Shown here: positions 17,108-25,634 of the stretch, piece after piece
Position numbering within the stretch: position 1 is the stretch's first letter
Layout: each line of letters opens with the position of its first letter
Origin: Mycolicibacterium neoaurum ATCC 25795
GTDB taxonomy: Bacteria; Actinomycetota; Actinomycetes; Mycobacteriales; Mycobacteriaceae
Length of the DNA: 64,000 nucleotides
Reading direction: 5' to 3'
NCBI RefSeq assembly: GCF_000691525.1
Contig: NZ_JMDW01000014.1
Span: 1-64,000 of the forward strand
Notes under the pieces: model-generated
Told to the model about the DNA's origin: nothing
Seen by the model: the letters and a program-made list of their open reading frames with translations, nothing else
Databases searched by the model: none
Position numbers and translations under genes: made by a program

Positions 17108-17854
17108 TCAGGCCTGCACCACAATCGGGTCGCCGATGCTCACGTTGTTGTAGTACCAGTCGGCATTGTCCGGGCTGAGGTTGATGCAACCGTGGCTGAC
17201 GTTGGCATAACCCTGCGAGCCCACCGACCACGGCGCACCGTGCACATACACCCCGCCCCAGGTGACGCGCACCGCGTCGTACACCGTCAGCTTGTAGCCC
17301 TCGGGATCGTCGAGCGGGATGCCGATCGTGCGCGAATCCATGACCACCACGCTCTGCTTCTCCAGTGCGGTGAATTCGCCGATGGGCGTGGCGTGTCCGG
17401 GCTTGCCCATCGACGCGGGCATCTCGCGTGCGACCTCGCCGTCGATGCTCACGGTGAACGTGTGCGCGTCGATATCGGCGACACCGCGCACCAGCGCACC
17501 GGTCTGGAAGCTCGACTTCAGACCGAACGCCTCGACCGTGATGGTCGAGTGCGCGGGCCAGTAGTCGGCAGGGGTGAAGCGCACGGTGGCGTCGTCGAGC
17601 CATTGGAACTCTCCGTCCGGCACCGTCGGCGCGGAGAACGTGATGCCGCGTTCGGCGGCATCACGGTCGAGGACCGGCGCGCCGAAGGACACCGTGACCG
17701 GATAGGCGACACCGACTACCGCACCGGCAGCCGGCGACACGGCCACGGCCGAGACCGGGACGCTCACGGAAGCCACACCAGTGGCCGTGGACGCACCCAG
17801 CGACAACGCGGTGATGCCCACCATGACGACCATGTACCGAATAGCTTTTCGCAA
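17108..17854 (-). CDS. ldtA: L,D-transpeptidase, LdtMt1-like
   Basis: It crosslinks peptidoglycan through 3-3 bonds and is the target of carbapenems. The 248-residue product has a signal/anchor (RKAIRYMVVMVGITALSL), one Ig-like domain (about 40-120), and a YkuD catalytic domain with HGAPWSVGSQGYANVSHGCIN, giving His205, His221 and the nucleophile Cys223. Length and sequence fit M. tuberculosis LdtMt1 (251 residues) as I remember it, rather than the two-Ig LdtMt2. I chose the TTG at 17854 because GGGGAGG precedes it by 8 nt; an ATG further upstream lacks such a site. It converges with the hydroxylase gene with a 10-nt gap. Confidence 0.9.
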   Translation of the reverse strand: MRKAIRYMVVMVGITALSLGASTATGVASVSVPVSAVAVSPAAGAVVGVAYPVTVSFGAPVLDRDAAERGITFSAPTVPDGEFQWLDDATVRFTPADYWPAHSTITVEAFGLKSSFQTGALVRGVADIDAHTFTVSIDGEVAREMPASMGKPGHATPIGEFTALEKQSVVVMDSRTIGIPLDDPEGYKLTVYDAVRVTWGGVYVHGAPWSVGSQGYANVSHGCINLSPDNADWYYNNVSIGDPIVVQA

Positions 17855-17971
17855 CGTGCCGACCTCCCCTGAACCCCGGACACCCCGGACCCGACCTGAC
17901 CGCTCATCTGCTTGTCGCACCGAGTCCGACAAATGTTAGCCAGCCACCGACCTGCGCGGCGCCCGAAAGGC

Positions 17972-19264
17972 CTAGCCTTGCGGCGGACTGACGATGATCT
18001 GCCCGGGCGGGCCCTGGTCGGGGCCACCGAGACGCAGCCGGTCCCTGATCCGCTGCAGGAACGGCTTCTTGGGCTGCTCGAACACCTGCGGCGGCGTAGC
18101 CACCGGCGGGACCGGCGGCGGCAGCACGGCCGGCGGTGCATCAACGACCGGTGGCGCGGGCGCCAGCGCCGGATCGGGCATCGCCGCCTCGACAGGCGCG
18201 GGATCGTATCCGGTGCTCACCTCGGGCGCGGTCGCTTCGGGAAGCACCGGCTCGGCCGGCGCCTGCGGCGGCGGCGCGAACTCGACCGGGGGTGCCAGCG
18301 CGTCCGACAGTGAGGACTGCTCCCCCTGGGCCGGCTCGGCGATCGGAGCTGAGGGCGGGGCGGGGCGGGGCGCAATACGCGCGGCGGGCGGATCCTGAAC
18401 GACCACGGCGGCGGGCTCGGGGGCAGCGGTATCCCGCGCCGGCGACAACTGCACCGCCACCGCCACAGATGCCGAAATCACGAACGTGACCACACCGGCG
18501 ACCAGTGCCCCGGCGATCAGCCGAGCCGAGTTGTTGCCGGATGCCGTGGCGGCATGCCGACCCGGTGCGGCCGGGGCAGGCAATTCCAGGCTGAACGGCA
18601 GACCTGAGCTGTGTGTGGAGGCCAGGGCCGCGCCGCGGGCCAGCGCCAGGGGCGCCTCGGCAGGAGCGAACACCGGCACCGAGAGCGCCTCTTCCAGCTG
18701 CGGCAGGACGCTGTCGAAGCCACCGGCGGAACCGACCACGACCAGCGCTTCCGGCTGCCAGTCAGCGCGGGTGAACACGGTGCTCAACCAGCCGATCAGG
18801 CTCTCATCGCTGTCGATACCGTGATTGATCGCCGTCTGCATCGCGCCGTCGTCGGTATGGACGATCAGGGCGATCGCGGTATCAGGTTCGATGACGCACA
18901 CCGCGCTGGTCCGGTATCCGATGACATCGGCCATCCCCCGGGCGAGCGCCTCGGTGGCCTCCGGCAGCCGGATCGGGACGACATTGCCGAAACCCGAGCG
19001 ATTCAACGAGTCCATCAGGGCGGTCGCCTCGGCGTCGGCGTTCTCGCTCCAGGTGACACCGATCGACTTGAGGCGTTGTCCGCGGGCGGCCGCGATGGCC
19101 CCGACCGCCGCGGTCGCCTGTTCGGTTGCCGAGCGGGTGTCCGAGCCGTCGACGCGAACCTCGAAGGAGTCCCGCGCGGCCGCACCCTCGGGGGCTCCGT
19201 CGCCGTCGACGACGACCACGCCGAGCGACGTAGGCGTCATCGACAAACCGAGCACCGCGTCCAC
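17972..19264 (-). CDS. Mycobacterial DUF7159-like protein with actin-like fold and Pro-rich tail
   Basis: A 430-residue membrane protein. The N-terminal about 220 residues begin VDAVLGLSMTPTSLGVVVVDG, and the repeated small beta strands and Gly motifs (VVVGSAGGFD) resemble an actin/HSP70-type ATPase fold, as in mycobacterial proteins of the Rv0312 kind. A membrane helix follows (about 260-282, LIAGALVAGVVTFVISASV), then a Pro/Ala-rich exported tail and a basic C-terminus (RIRDRLRLGG). The GTG at 19264 has AAGGGG just upstream. The function is unknown; the fold assignment is inference. Confidence 0.65.
   Translation of the reverse strand: MDAVLGLSMTPTSLGVVVVDGDGAPEGAAARDSFEVRVDGSDTRSATEQATAAVGAIAAARGQRLKSIGVTWSENADAEATALMDSLNRSGFGNVVPIRLPEATEALARGMADVIGYRTSAVCVIEPDTAIALIVHTDDGAMQTAINHGIDSDESLIGWLSTVFTRADWQPEALVVVGSAGGFDSVLPQLEEALSVPVFAPAEAPLALARGAALASTHSSGLPFSLELPAPAAPGRHAATASGNNSARLIAGALVAGVVTFVISASVAVAVQLSPARDTAAPEPAAVVVQDPPAARIAPRPAPPSAPIAEPAQGEQSSLSDALAPPVEFAPPPQAPAEPVLPEATAPEVSTGYDPAPVEAAMPDPALAPAPPVVDAPPAVLPPPVPPVATPPQVFEQPKKPFLQRIRDRLRLGGPDQGPPGQIIVSPPQG
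18353..18370 (+). other. Potential G-quadruplex
   Basis: GGG-C-GGGG-C-GGGG-C-GGGG on the + strand, with single-base loops. The gene here is on the minus strand, so the G-rich strand is the transcription template and the mRNA is C-rich. It lies where the Pro-rich tail is encoded. Confidence 0.5.
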
Positions 19265-19532
19265 ATGAACCCCTTCGGACCACCCGGTCGCAGGCATGCG
19301 ACCGGGTCGAGACGATCCGGTCACCGCCCCGTTATCCGGCTGACCTTACCCGGGTGGGCGCCCCGGAGCCCAGCCAGCGCGTCATCACCCGTCGGCCCAG
19401 ATTTGCCGATAGCCCCATTCCTGGACGTCACACCGGGAGCCGGGTTCGCCAGATCCTTCGCACATGTCCGATGCGACGGTGACTTCGCCACAATGCGACA
19501 CGTACTCCCGGTGCGTGGCAGGGTGTTATCCC

Positions 19533-21011
19533 ATGACTGGGGCGGAACACACGGCAACCGACGGCCACGACGCACGGGCCGCTCGCACCATCTTCGGCCA
19601 TCCGATCGGACTGACCAACCTGTTCGGCGTGGAACTGTGGGAGCGATTCTCGTTCTACGGGATGCTCACGATCCTGGGGTACTACCTGTACTACTCGGTG
19701 ACCGACGGTGGCCTTGAGATGGCCAAGGCCACCGCGACAGGCATCGTCGGGGCGTACGGCGGCCTTGTCTATCTGTCCACGGTGCTCGGCGGATGGCTGG
19801 CCGACCGGGTGCTCGGCATGGAACGCACGGTGTTCTACGGCGGCGTGGTGGTGATGGCCGGGCACATCGCCCTGGCACTGCTGCCAGGTATCACCGGAGT
19901 GGCGGTCGGCCTGGTGCTGGTGGCGCTCGGCTCCGGAGCGCTGAAGGCAAACGCCTCCTCCCTGCTGGGCACCCTGTACGACAAGGGTGACGCCCGCGCC
20001 GACGGCGGGTTCACGCTGTTCTATCTGGGCATCAACCTGGGCGCCTTCATCGGCCCGTTGCTGACCGGTCTGCTCCAGACGCGGGTGGGCTTCCACTACG
20101 GCTTCGGCGCCGCGGCCGTCGGTATGGCCATCGGACTCACCCAGTACGTCGTGTTCCGGCGCAACCTCGGCACCCATGGCCGCGAGGTCCCCAACCCGCT
20201 GCCACGCAGCGGGATCCTGCCCGCCGTGGCTGCCGGTGTCGGCGTCCTGGTCGTGGTGGTGATTGCGTTCTGGACCGGCCTGGTGACGCTGGCCACCCTG
20301 TCCCAGGTCACCACCGGCGTGATCGTCGTGGCGTCCGTCGCCTACTTCGCGGTGCTGTTGCGCAGCCCGAAAGTGAGCGGCCTGGAACGCACCCGCGTGC
20401 GGGCGTTCATCCCACTGTTCATCGCGAATGCGGTGTTCTGGTCGCTGTTCCAGCAGATCTTCACCGTGCTGGCGGTGTACTCGGACGAGCGGATGAACTG
20501 GTCGATCTTCGGCTGGACCGCACCGTCGAGCTGGATCGGGTCGATCGAGCCGGTGTGGATCATCCTGCTGTCACCGCTTTTCGCGATCATGTGGACCCGG
20601 CTCGGTAACCGTGCGCCGACCACCCCGCAGAAGTTCGCCTATGGCGTGATCGGCATGGGCGCGGCGTTCCTGCTGTTTCTGCCGTTCGCCGGCTCCACAG
20701 GTAAGGCCGTGCCGGCACTGCTGGTGATGGGCATCATGGCGGTGTTCGCAGTATCGGAGTTGCTGCTCTCCCCGATCGGCCTGGCCGTCACCACCCAACT
20801 CGCGCCCGACGCCTACCGCGCCCAGATGATGGCGCTGTACTTCTTCTCCGTGGGCCTGGGTACCGCCATGTCGGGCGTCCTGTCCGGGTACTACGACCCC
20901 GCCGGCGAGTTCGCGTACTTCGGGATACTCGGTGTGGTCGCGATCGCCGCCGGCGCCGTGGTGCTGGGGCTGGCGGGGCGGATCAGCCGACTGATGGAGG
21001 GCGTGCATTAA
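19533..21011 (+). CDS. POT/PTR family di- and tripeptide transporter
   Basis: A 492-residue proton-coupled oligopeptide transporter with about 14 membrane segments. The proton-coupling motif ExxERFxxYG is seen as ELWERFSFYG (about 34-43), and GxxxADRxLG (GGWLADRVLG) and FYLGINLGAFIGP are further family signatures. It would import small peptides. The ATG at 19533 is preferred to an earlier ATG at 19464 because the extra residues are unlike the family; a weak CAGGG precedes it. The 268-nt region upstream to the divergent gene shows no clear operator. Confidence 0.88.
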   Translation: MTGAEHTATDGHDARAARTIFGHPIGLTNLFGVELWERFSFYGMLTILGYYLYYSVTDGGLEMAKATATGIVGAYGGLVYLSTVLGGWLADRVLGMERTVFYGGVVVMAGHIALALLPGITGVAVGLVLVALGSGALKANASSLLGTLYDKGDARADGGFTLFYLGINLGAFIGPLLTGLLQTRVGFHYGFGAAAVGMAIGLTQYVVFRRNLGTHGREVPNPLPRSGILPAVAAGVGVLVVVVIAFWTGLVTLATLSQVTTGVIVVASVAYFAVLLRSPKVSGLERTRVRAFIPLFIANAVFWSLFQQIFTVLAVYSDERMNWSIFGWTAPSSWIGSIEPVWIILLSPLFAIMWTRLGNRAPTTPQKFAYGVIGMGAAFLLFLPFAGSTGKAVPALLVMGIMAVFAVSELLLSPIGLAVTTQLAPDAYRAQMMALYFFSVGLGTAMSGVLSGYYDPAGEFAYFGILGVVAIAAGAVVLGLAGRISRLMEGVH

Positions 21012-21264
21012 CAGCTGCCCCAGCGTCCCCAAATTGACGGTGTAGCAACATCTCTGATGCCCGCGACGTCGGCGGACGTACTGTTTGGCAACGCTGTCCG
21101 ACGGGTAGTACATGGCTGTTCGTTACCCCGACTTGACCGGATCAGCGTCGACTCGTGACTCGCCGATCCTGCCGAACCGGGGTTCAGCAGCGCAGAATTC
21201 GAACTGCGACAGGCTCGCACGTCTGCATGACACCGAGGTCAGGTCGACGAAGGAGATGGATCAG

Positions 21265-21486
21265 ATGAACGTCTTACTGTTGGAAGACCGCCTCACCGCA
21301 TCGACCGGAAAAGGGGTGGCCTACGTGTACAACCGCGGTATCGGTAACTCCACCGCCGGTTGCTCGTGCGGCTGGATCGGCCGACGTCGCCTGTTGAAGG
21401 CCGCCGCCGAACAAGACGCATGGTCGCACTGCGCATATCTGGGCTGCGGCGTATCAGTCCCGCTGGTCTTTCCCGACCGCGGCTGA
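21265..21486 (+). CDS. Small Cys-rich protein
   Basis: A 73-residue protein with CSCGW and, 25 residues later, HCAYLGCGV, that is four cysteines plus His that could bind a metal such as zinc. GAAGGAG at 21249-21255 is 9 nt before ATG 21265; an in-frame ATG at 21256 abuts that site and is less likely. The last 33 bp overlap the convergent dehydratase gene. I do not recognise the family. Confidence 0.6.
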   Translation: MNVLLLEDRLTASTGKGVAYVYNRGIGNSTAGCSCGWIGRRRLLKAAAEQDAWSHCAYLGCGVSVPLVFPDRG

Positions 21487-22437
21487 CGCGGTCAGTATCT
21501 CCGACAGCAGGGCCGGCTCGATGTTGCCGCCGGAGACGATCACCACCGTCGGTCCCGCCGGCATCCGGTGACGCCGATACGCGGCCAGCGCGACGGCTCC
21601 GCTCGGCTCGGCCACCAACCGTGCCTTGAAGGCCAGTTCCGCCACCGCAGAACGAATTTCGTCCTCGGATACGGTGAGAACATCGGTCAGAACATGCTGT
21701 AGGTGGGCGAACGTCAGCTCCGAGGGCTGCGAACGCAGACCGTCGGCGATCGTTCGATTGCGATCCTCTATCGGCATGTCGACACGGATGCCCCGACGTA
21801 GGCCTGCCGCGGTATCGGCGGCCAACTCCGGCTCCACACCGAAGATCTGGGCGTTCGGGCACAGTGCGCGGATCGCCGTTCCGATGCCCGACGCCAATCC
21901 ACCACCGCTGACCGGGATCACCACATTGGCGATATCCGGGTAATCCTCGGCGATCTCAAGGCCGATGGTGCCCTGTCCGGCAATCACATCGGGGTGATCG
22001 AACGGGGGGATCAGCGATCCGCCGGTCTGTTCGACGAGCTCGGCGGCCACCGCCTCGCGTTGGCCCGTACCGCACAGCACCACCTCGGCACCGTGCGCGC
22101 GGGTCCGCTCGATCTTGATGCGGGGAGTCTCCTCGGGCATGACGATATGTGCTCGCAGTCCGAATCGTGCTGCGGCATAGGCGACGGCCTGAGCGTGGTT
22201 ACCGCTGGAGTACGCGACAACTCCGCGGCGTTTCTCGTCCGCGTCGAGCCGTCCGATCGCGTTGAGCGCGCCACGCACCTTGAACGCACCGATCGCCTGC
22301 AGACTCTCCGGCTTCAGCCAGAGGGGACGCTGCGGATCACCCCAGTCGGCCGCCAGCAGCGGAGTGCGCACCACGGCACCGTCCAGGCGTCGGGCGGCGG
22401 ACCGGATATCGTCGATGCTGATCAGGGTGGGAGGCAC
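21454..22437 (-). CDS. PLP-dependent threonine/serine dehydratase
   Basis: A 327-residue fold-type II PLP enzyme of the threonine ammonia-lyase/serine racemase group. The PLP lysine lies in LQAIGAFKVRGA, the substrate loop is SSGNHAQ, and the phosphate loop is SGGGLASG; the C-terminal SGGN loop contacts the PLP ring. It lacks the ACT regulatory domain of biosynthetic IlvA, so it is a catabolic or racemase-type enzyme. The GTG at 22437 gives the normal length; the frame runs on upstream into the antisense of a thioesterase gene. Confidence 0.85.
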   Translation of the reverse strand: MPPTLISIDDIRSAARRLDGAVVRTPLLAADWGDPQRPLWLKPESLQAIGAFKVRGALNAIGRLDADEKRRGVVAYSSGNHAQAVAYAAARFGLRAHIVMPEETPRIKIERTRAHGAEVVLCGTGQREAVAAELVEQTGGSLIPPFDHPDVIAGQGTIGLEIAEDYPDIANVVIPVSGGGLASGIGTAIRALCPNAQIFGVEPELAADTAAGLRRGIRVDMPIEDRNRTIADGLRSQPSELTFAHLQHVLTDVLTVSEDEIRSAVAELAFKARLVAEPSGAVALAAYRRHRMPAGPTVVIVSGGNIEPALLSEILTASAAVGKDQRD

Positions 22438-22479
22438 CCCCTGATCGTAACGAGCGCGTGATGGGGCAAGGTGTGCTCC

Positions 22480-22917
22480 GTGAGTCCGGTCGACGATGCA
22501 CGGTTCGCGCTGTCGGTGGTCCCCCGGTACGCCGAGGTCGACCAGCAGTCGGTGGTGTTCCACGCCCACTACCTGACCTGGTTCGACGAGGCCTGGACCG
22601 CATATCTGGACCATCGGTCGCTGCACTATCCCGATCTCATCTCCGCCGGTGTCGACTTCCAGGTGGTGCGCAGTGAGATCGACTACCGCGCGCCCGTGCG
22701 CTGGCGCGACACCGTCCGGGTGGTCGTGGCCTGCGAGTCGGTGGGGACCACCAGTTTCACCGTCACCTTCGACGTGCTGCGCACCGATGGCGACGGCATC
22801 GAACGGACGGCGGTGCGCGGCCGCAACGTCTACGTGACGGTATCCACCAACGATTGGGCGAAACGGCCGGTGCCCGACGAACTCCGTCGCATTTTCGCCG
22901 ACTCGGCCCCCGGCTGA
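22480..22917 (+). CDS. Hotdog-fold acyl-CoA thioesterase (4HBT type)
   Basis: A 145-residue protein with the YbgC/4-hydroxybenzoyl-CoA thioesterase signature: AEVDQQSVVFHAHYLTWFDEAW, where the Asp corresponds to the catalytic residue, followed by GVDFQVVRSEIDYRAPVRW. It hydrolyses acyl-CoAs of unknown chain length. The start could be GTG 22480 or GTG 22471. It is divergent from the dehydratase gene and ends 65 nt before CYP124. Confidence 0.8.
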   Translation: MSPVDDARFALSVVPRYAEVDQQSVVFHAHYLTWFDEAWTAYLDHRSLHYPDLISAGVDFQVVRSEIDYRAPVRWRDTVRVVVACESVGTTSFTVTFDVLRTDGDGIERTAVRGRNVYVTVSTNDWAKRPVPDELRRIFADSAPG

Positions 22918-22969
22918 CGCTCGGGCGGCGCTTGGCCGCGATTCCGGCGTGCGCCGACGCCGGCGAACC

Positions 22970-22975
22970 TATGCT
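22970..22975 (+). promoter_or_regulatory. -10 element for leaderless CYP124 transcript
   Basis: TATGCT ends 7 nt before ATG 22983, which would place transcription start at the initiation codon and fixes the choice of start. Confidence 0.5.
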
Positions 22976-22982
22976 GAGGTCC

Positions 22983-24281
22983 ATGTCGATCGCGGTCCGT
23001 CGCAACGGAACACCCCCGCGCACCGTCGACCGGGCCGAGGTGGATCTGGGGTCCTGGCGGTTCTGGCGCGGCGACGACGATTTCCGCGATGGCGCGTTCG
23101 CCACCCTGCGCCACCGCGACCCGATCTCCTTCCACCGACCGGTCACGGCCGAAGGTGTCGATGCCGGGGCCGGCCACTGGGCGCTGACCCGCTACGACGA
23201 CGTGCACTATGCCAGCAGGCACCCGGAGATCTTCAGTTCGAGTCCCAACATCACCATCGGGGACCAAACCCCGGAACTGGCCGAGTACTTCGGCTCCATG
23301 ATCGCCATGGATGATCCGCGTCACGGTCGACTGCGCAACATCGTGCGCAGCGCCTTCACCCCGCGGGTGCTGGCCAGGGTGGAGGAATCGGTTCGCGAGC
23401 GTGCCCGCGACCTGGTTACCGCGATGGTCGCCGATCATCCCGACGGCCGCGCGGATCTGGTCTCGGCGCTGGCGGGTCCGCTGCCGCTGCAGGTGATCTG
23501 CGACATGATGGGTATCGCCGAGGATGATCACGATCGGATATTCCATTGGACCAATGTGATTTTGGGCTTCGGCGATCCGGATCTGACCGCCGACTTCGAC
23601 GAGTTCGCCAGGGTGGCGATCGATATCGGTGCCTACGCCACCGCGTTGGCCGAAGACCGCCGCGCGCGCCCGCGTGATGACCTGACCACCGCCCTCATCT
23701 CGGCCGAGCTGGACGGTGAACGGCTGACATCAGCCGAGGTGGCCTCCTTTTTCATCCTCCTCGTGGTGGCCGGTAACGAAACCACGCGCAACGCCATCAG
23801 CCATGGTGTCGTCGCGTTGAGCAGGCATCCCGAGCAGCGCGACCTGTGGTGGTCGGACTACGACCGGATCGCGCCGACCGCCGTCGAGGAGATCGTCCGG
23901 TGGGCATCGCCGGTGGCCTATATGCGGCGTACCCTGACCCGCGATATCGAGCTCGGTGGTGTCGCCATGGCCGCAGGCGACAAGGTCACGATGTGGTACG
24001 GATCGGCCAATCGCGATGAGACACGGTTTCCCGACCCGTGGCGGTTCGATGTGTTGCGCTCCCCCAACCCTCATCTCGGGTTCGGCGGCGGCGGCGCCCA
24101 TTTTTGTCTGGGCGCGAATCTGGCCCGCCGTGAGATCACCGTGACGTTCGAGGAGTTGCACCGCCAGGTCCCCGATCTCTTGGCCGACGCCGAACCCGAC
24201 CGCCTTCTCTCGCCGTTCATCCATGGGATCAAGCGGCTGCCGGTGCGCTGGACGCCCGGCGGGGCTCAAGGCATCGGCTGA
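22983..24281 (+). CDS. cyp124: Cytochrome P450, CYP124 type
   Basis: A 432-residue P450. The I-helix is LVVAGNETTRNAISHG, the heme loop HLGFGGGGAHFCLGANLAR with ligand Cys375, and the C-terminal FIHGIKRLPVRW matches my memory of M. tuberculosis CYP124A1 closely over the whole length. CYP124 omega-hydroxylates methyl-branched lipids and can oxidise the cholesterol side chain. Electrons must come from a ferredoxin encoded elsewhere; the ferredoxin reductase at 59881 is a possible but unproven partner. Confidence 0.9.
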   Translation: MSIAVRRNGTPPRTVDRAEVDLGSWRFWRGDDDFRDGAFATLRHRDPISFHRPVTAEGVDAGAGHWALTRYDDVHYASRHPEIFSSSPNITIGDQTPELAEYFGSMIAMDDPRHGRLRNIVRSAFTPRVLARVEESVRERARDLVTAMVADHPDGRADLVSALAGPLPLQVICDMMGIAEDDHDRIFHWTNVILGFGDPDLTADFDEFARVAIDIGAYATALAEDRRARPRDDLTTALISAELDGERLTSAEVASFFILLVVAGNETTRNAISHGVVALSRHPEQRDLWWSDYDRIAPTAVEEIVRWASPVAYMRRTLTRDIELGGVAMAAGDKVTMWYGSANRDETRFPDPWRFDVLRSPNPHLGFGGGGAHFCLGANLARREITVTFEELHRQVPDLLADAEPDRLLSPFIHGIKRLPVRWTPGGAQGIG

Positions 24282-25634
24282 TCAGGATGTGCTCAGATAG
24301 CGGCGACGTTCCCAGTCGGTGACCTGTCCCGAGTAGGCAGCCCACTCGGAGCGTGCGATCGTGGCGAAGTCGGCGACCGAATCCCGGCCAAGGATCTCGG
24401 CGATGGTGTCGTCCTGGGTGGTCAGGGCCACCGCCACCGCGAGCGAATCCGGCAACGGCGTGCCCGAACCGTACAGATTGCCGGCCAGCGCCGGTTCGGG
24501 CCGGCGCCCGGCCTCGATCCCGGCCACCACGGCCGCCAGTGCCGAGGCGACCAACCAGTACGGGTTGGCATCCGAACCACCGGTGCGCAGCTCGATACGG
24601 GTCGCCCGTGGGTCGTGGTCCAGAAGCGAACGCACAGCGGCACTTCGGTTGTCGCGGCTCCAGGTGACCGTCGCCGGCGCGAAGGAGTCCGGCACGAAAC
24701 GGCGGTAGGCGTTGACCGAGTGTGCACCGAACAGCGTGATCGAGGGCAGGTGCTCCAGCAGACCGGCGATGGCGAACTGTGCGAGGTCGTTCTCGGTGCC
24801 GTCCACCTCGGCGAAAGCCGGTTCCTCGTCCCGCCAGAGCGAGATGTGCAGGTGCGCAGAACTTCCGGAGTGTTCGGTGAAGGGCTTGGCCATGAAGCTG
24901 GCGAGCGTGCCGTGCCTGCGTGCCACCTCCTTGGCGGCATACTTCAACCGTGCGCTGTCGTCGGCGGCCTCCAGCGCATCGGTGTAGACCAGGTTTGCCT
25001 CGACCTGTCCCGGTCCGTACTCGCTCTGGATTCCTTCCAGTCGGGTGAACGCACCGAGGGTGTCGTAGAGGTCGGACAGCACCGGATCCAGCGCGTTGGC
25101 GTTCTCCAGCGAGTAGGCGTGGATGTCATCCTGCAGGGCGGTGCCGTCCGGATTCAACAGATAGAACTCCAGCTCGACGCCCACCTTGGCGGTGTAGCCC
25201 AGTGCGGCAAGGCGATCGAGCACCCGCCGCAGCACGGCCCGTGGATCCAGCAACGACGGTGTGCGGTCGTGGGTGACGATATCGGAGACGACATGCCCGA
25301 CGCCCGGCCGCCACGGCAACTCGCGCAAGGTCGACAGATCGGGCACCGCGTACACATCGGGATAACCGCCTGCCCAGTTGGTCAGTCGCAGCCCGTCGAC
25401 GACGGTGCCGTCGGCGTTCCAGCCCAGCGCTGCCTCGCAGAACGCGAATCCGCTGCCCTGCGCCCTTTCCAGGAACTGCGCGGCCGGGATCCGTTTACCC
25501 TGAGCATGTCCGAGCGGATCGCTCCAGGCCACCTCGATCTCGGTCAATGAGCCGTCGGCAAGGCGCTCGGACAGCGCGCGCACGGGCTCCTCGGTCGCGG
25601 CGTCGGAATCTGTGGTATCGGCGGCGAGGGTCAT
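24282..25634 (-). CDS. Glutamine synthetase-family ligase (GlnA4/PuuA-like)
   Basis: A 450-residue GS-fold enzyme: beta-grasp N-domain (about 25-110), then metal-binding VGVELEFYL, SEYGPGQVEANL, and HLHISLW with the catalytic barrel, and the RIELRTGGSDANPYW substrate region. The variation around these motifs is like gamma-glutamyl-amine ligases rather than ammonium-assimilating GlnA. Its start overlaps the stop of an amino-acid/amine permease gene by 4 nt, which suggests uptake and gamma-glutamylation of an amine or amino acid. The substrate is not known. Confidence 0.82.
   Translation of the reverse strand: MTLAADTTDSDAATEEPVRALSERLADGSLTEIEVAWSDPLGHAQGKRIPAAQFLERAQGSGFAFCEAALGWNADGTVVDGLRLTNWAGGYPDVYAVPDLSTLRELPWRPGVGHVVSDIVTHDRTPSLLDPRAVLRRVLDRLAALGYTAKVGVELEFYLLNPDGTALQDDIHAYSLENANALDPVLSDLYDTLGAFTRLEGIQSEYGPGQVEANLVYTDALEAADDSARLKYAAKEVARRHGTLASFMAKPFTEHSGSSAHLHISLWRDEEPAFAEVDGTENDLAQFAIAGLLEHLPSITLFGAHSVNAYRRFVPDSFAPATVTWSRDNRSAAVRSLLDHDPRATRIELRTGGSDANPYWLVASALAAVVAGIEAGRRPEPALAGNLYGSGTPLPDSLAVAVALTTQDDTIAEILGRDSVADFATIARSEWAAYSGQVTDWERRRYLSTS

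Noticed and set aside
21012..21264. tRNA or small RNA gene in the 253-nt gap after the POT transporter
   Set aside because: A TTCGAA-like sequence is present but no cloverleaf can be drawn, and no terminator hairpin follows.
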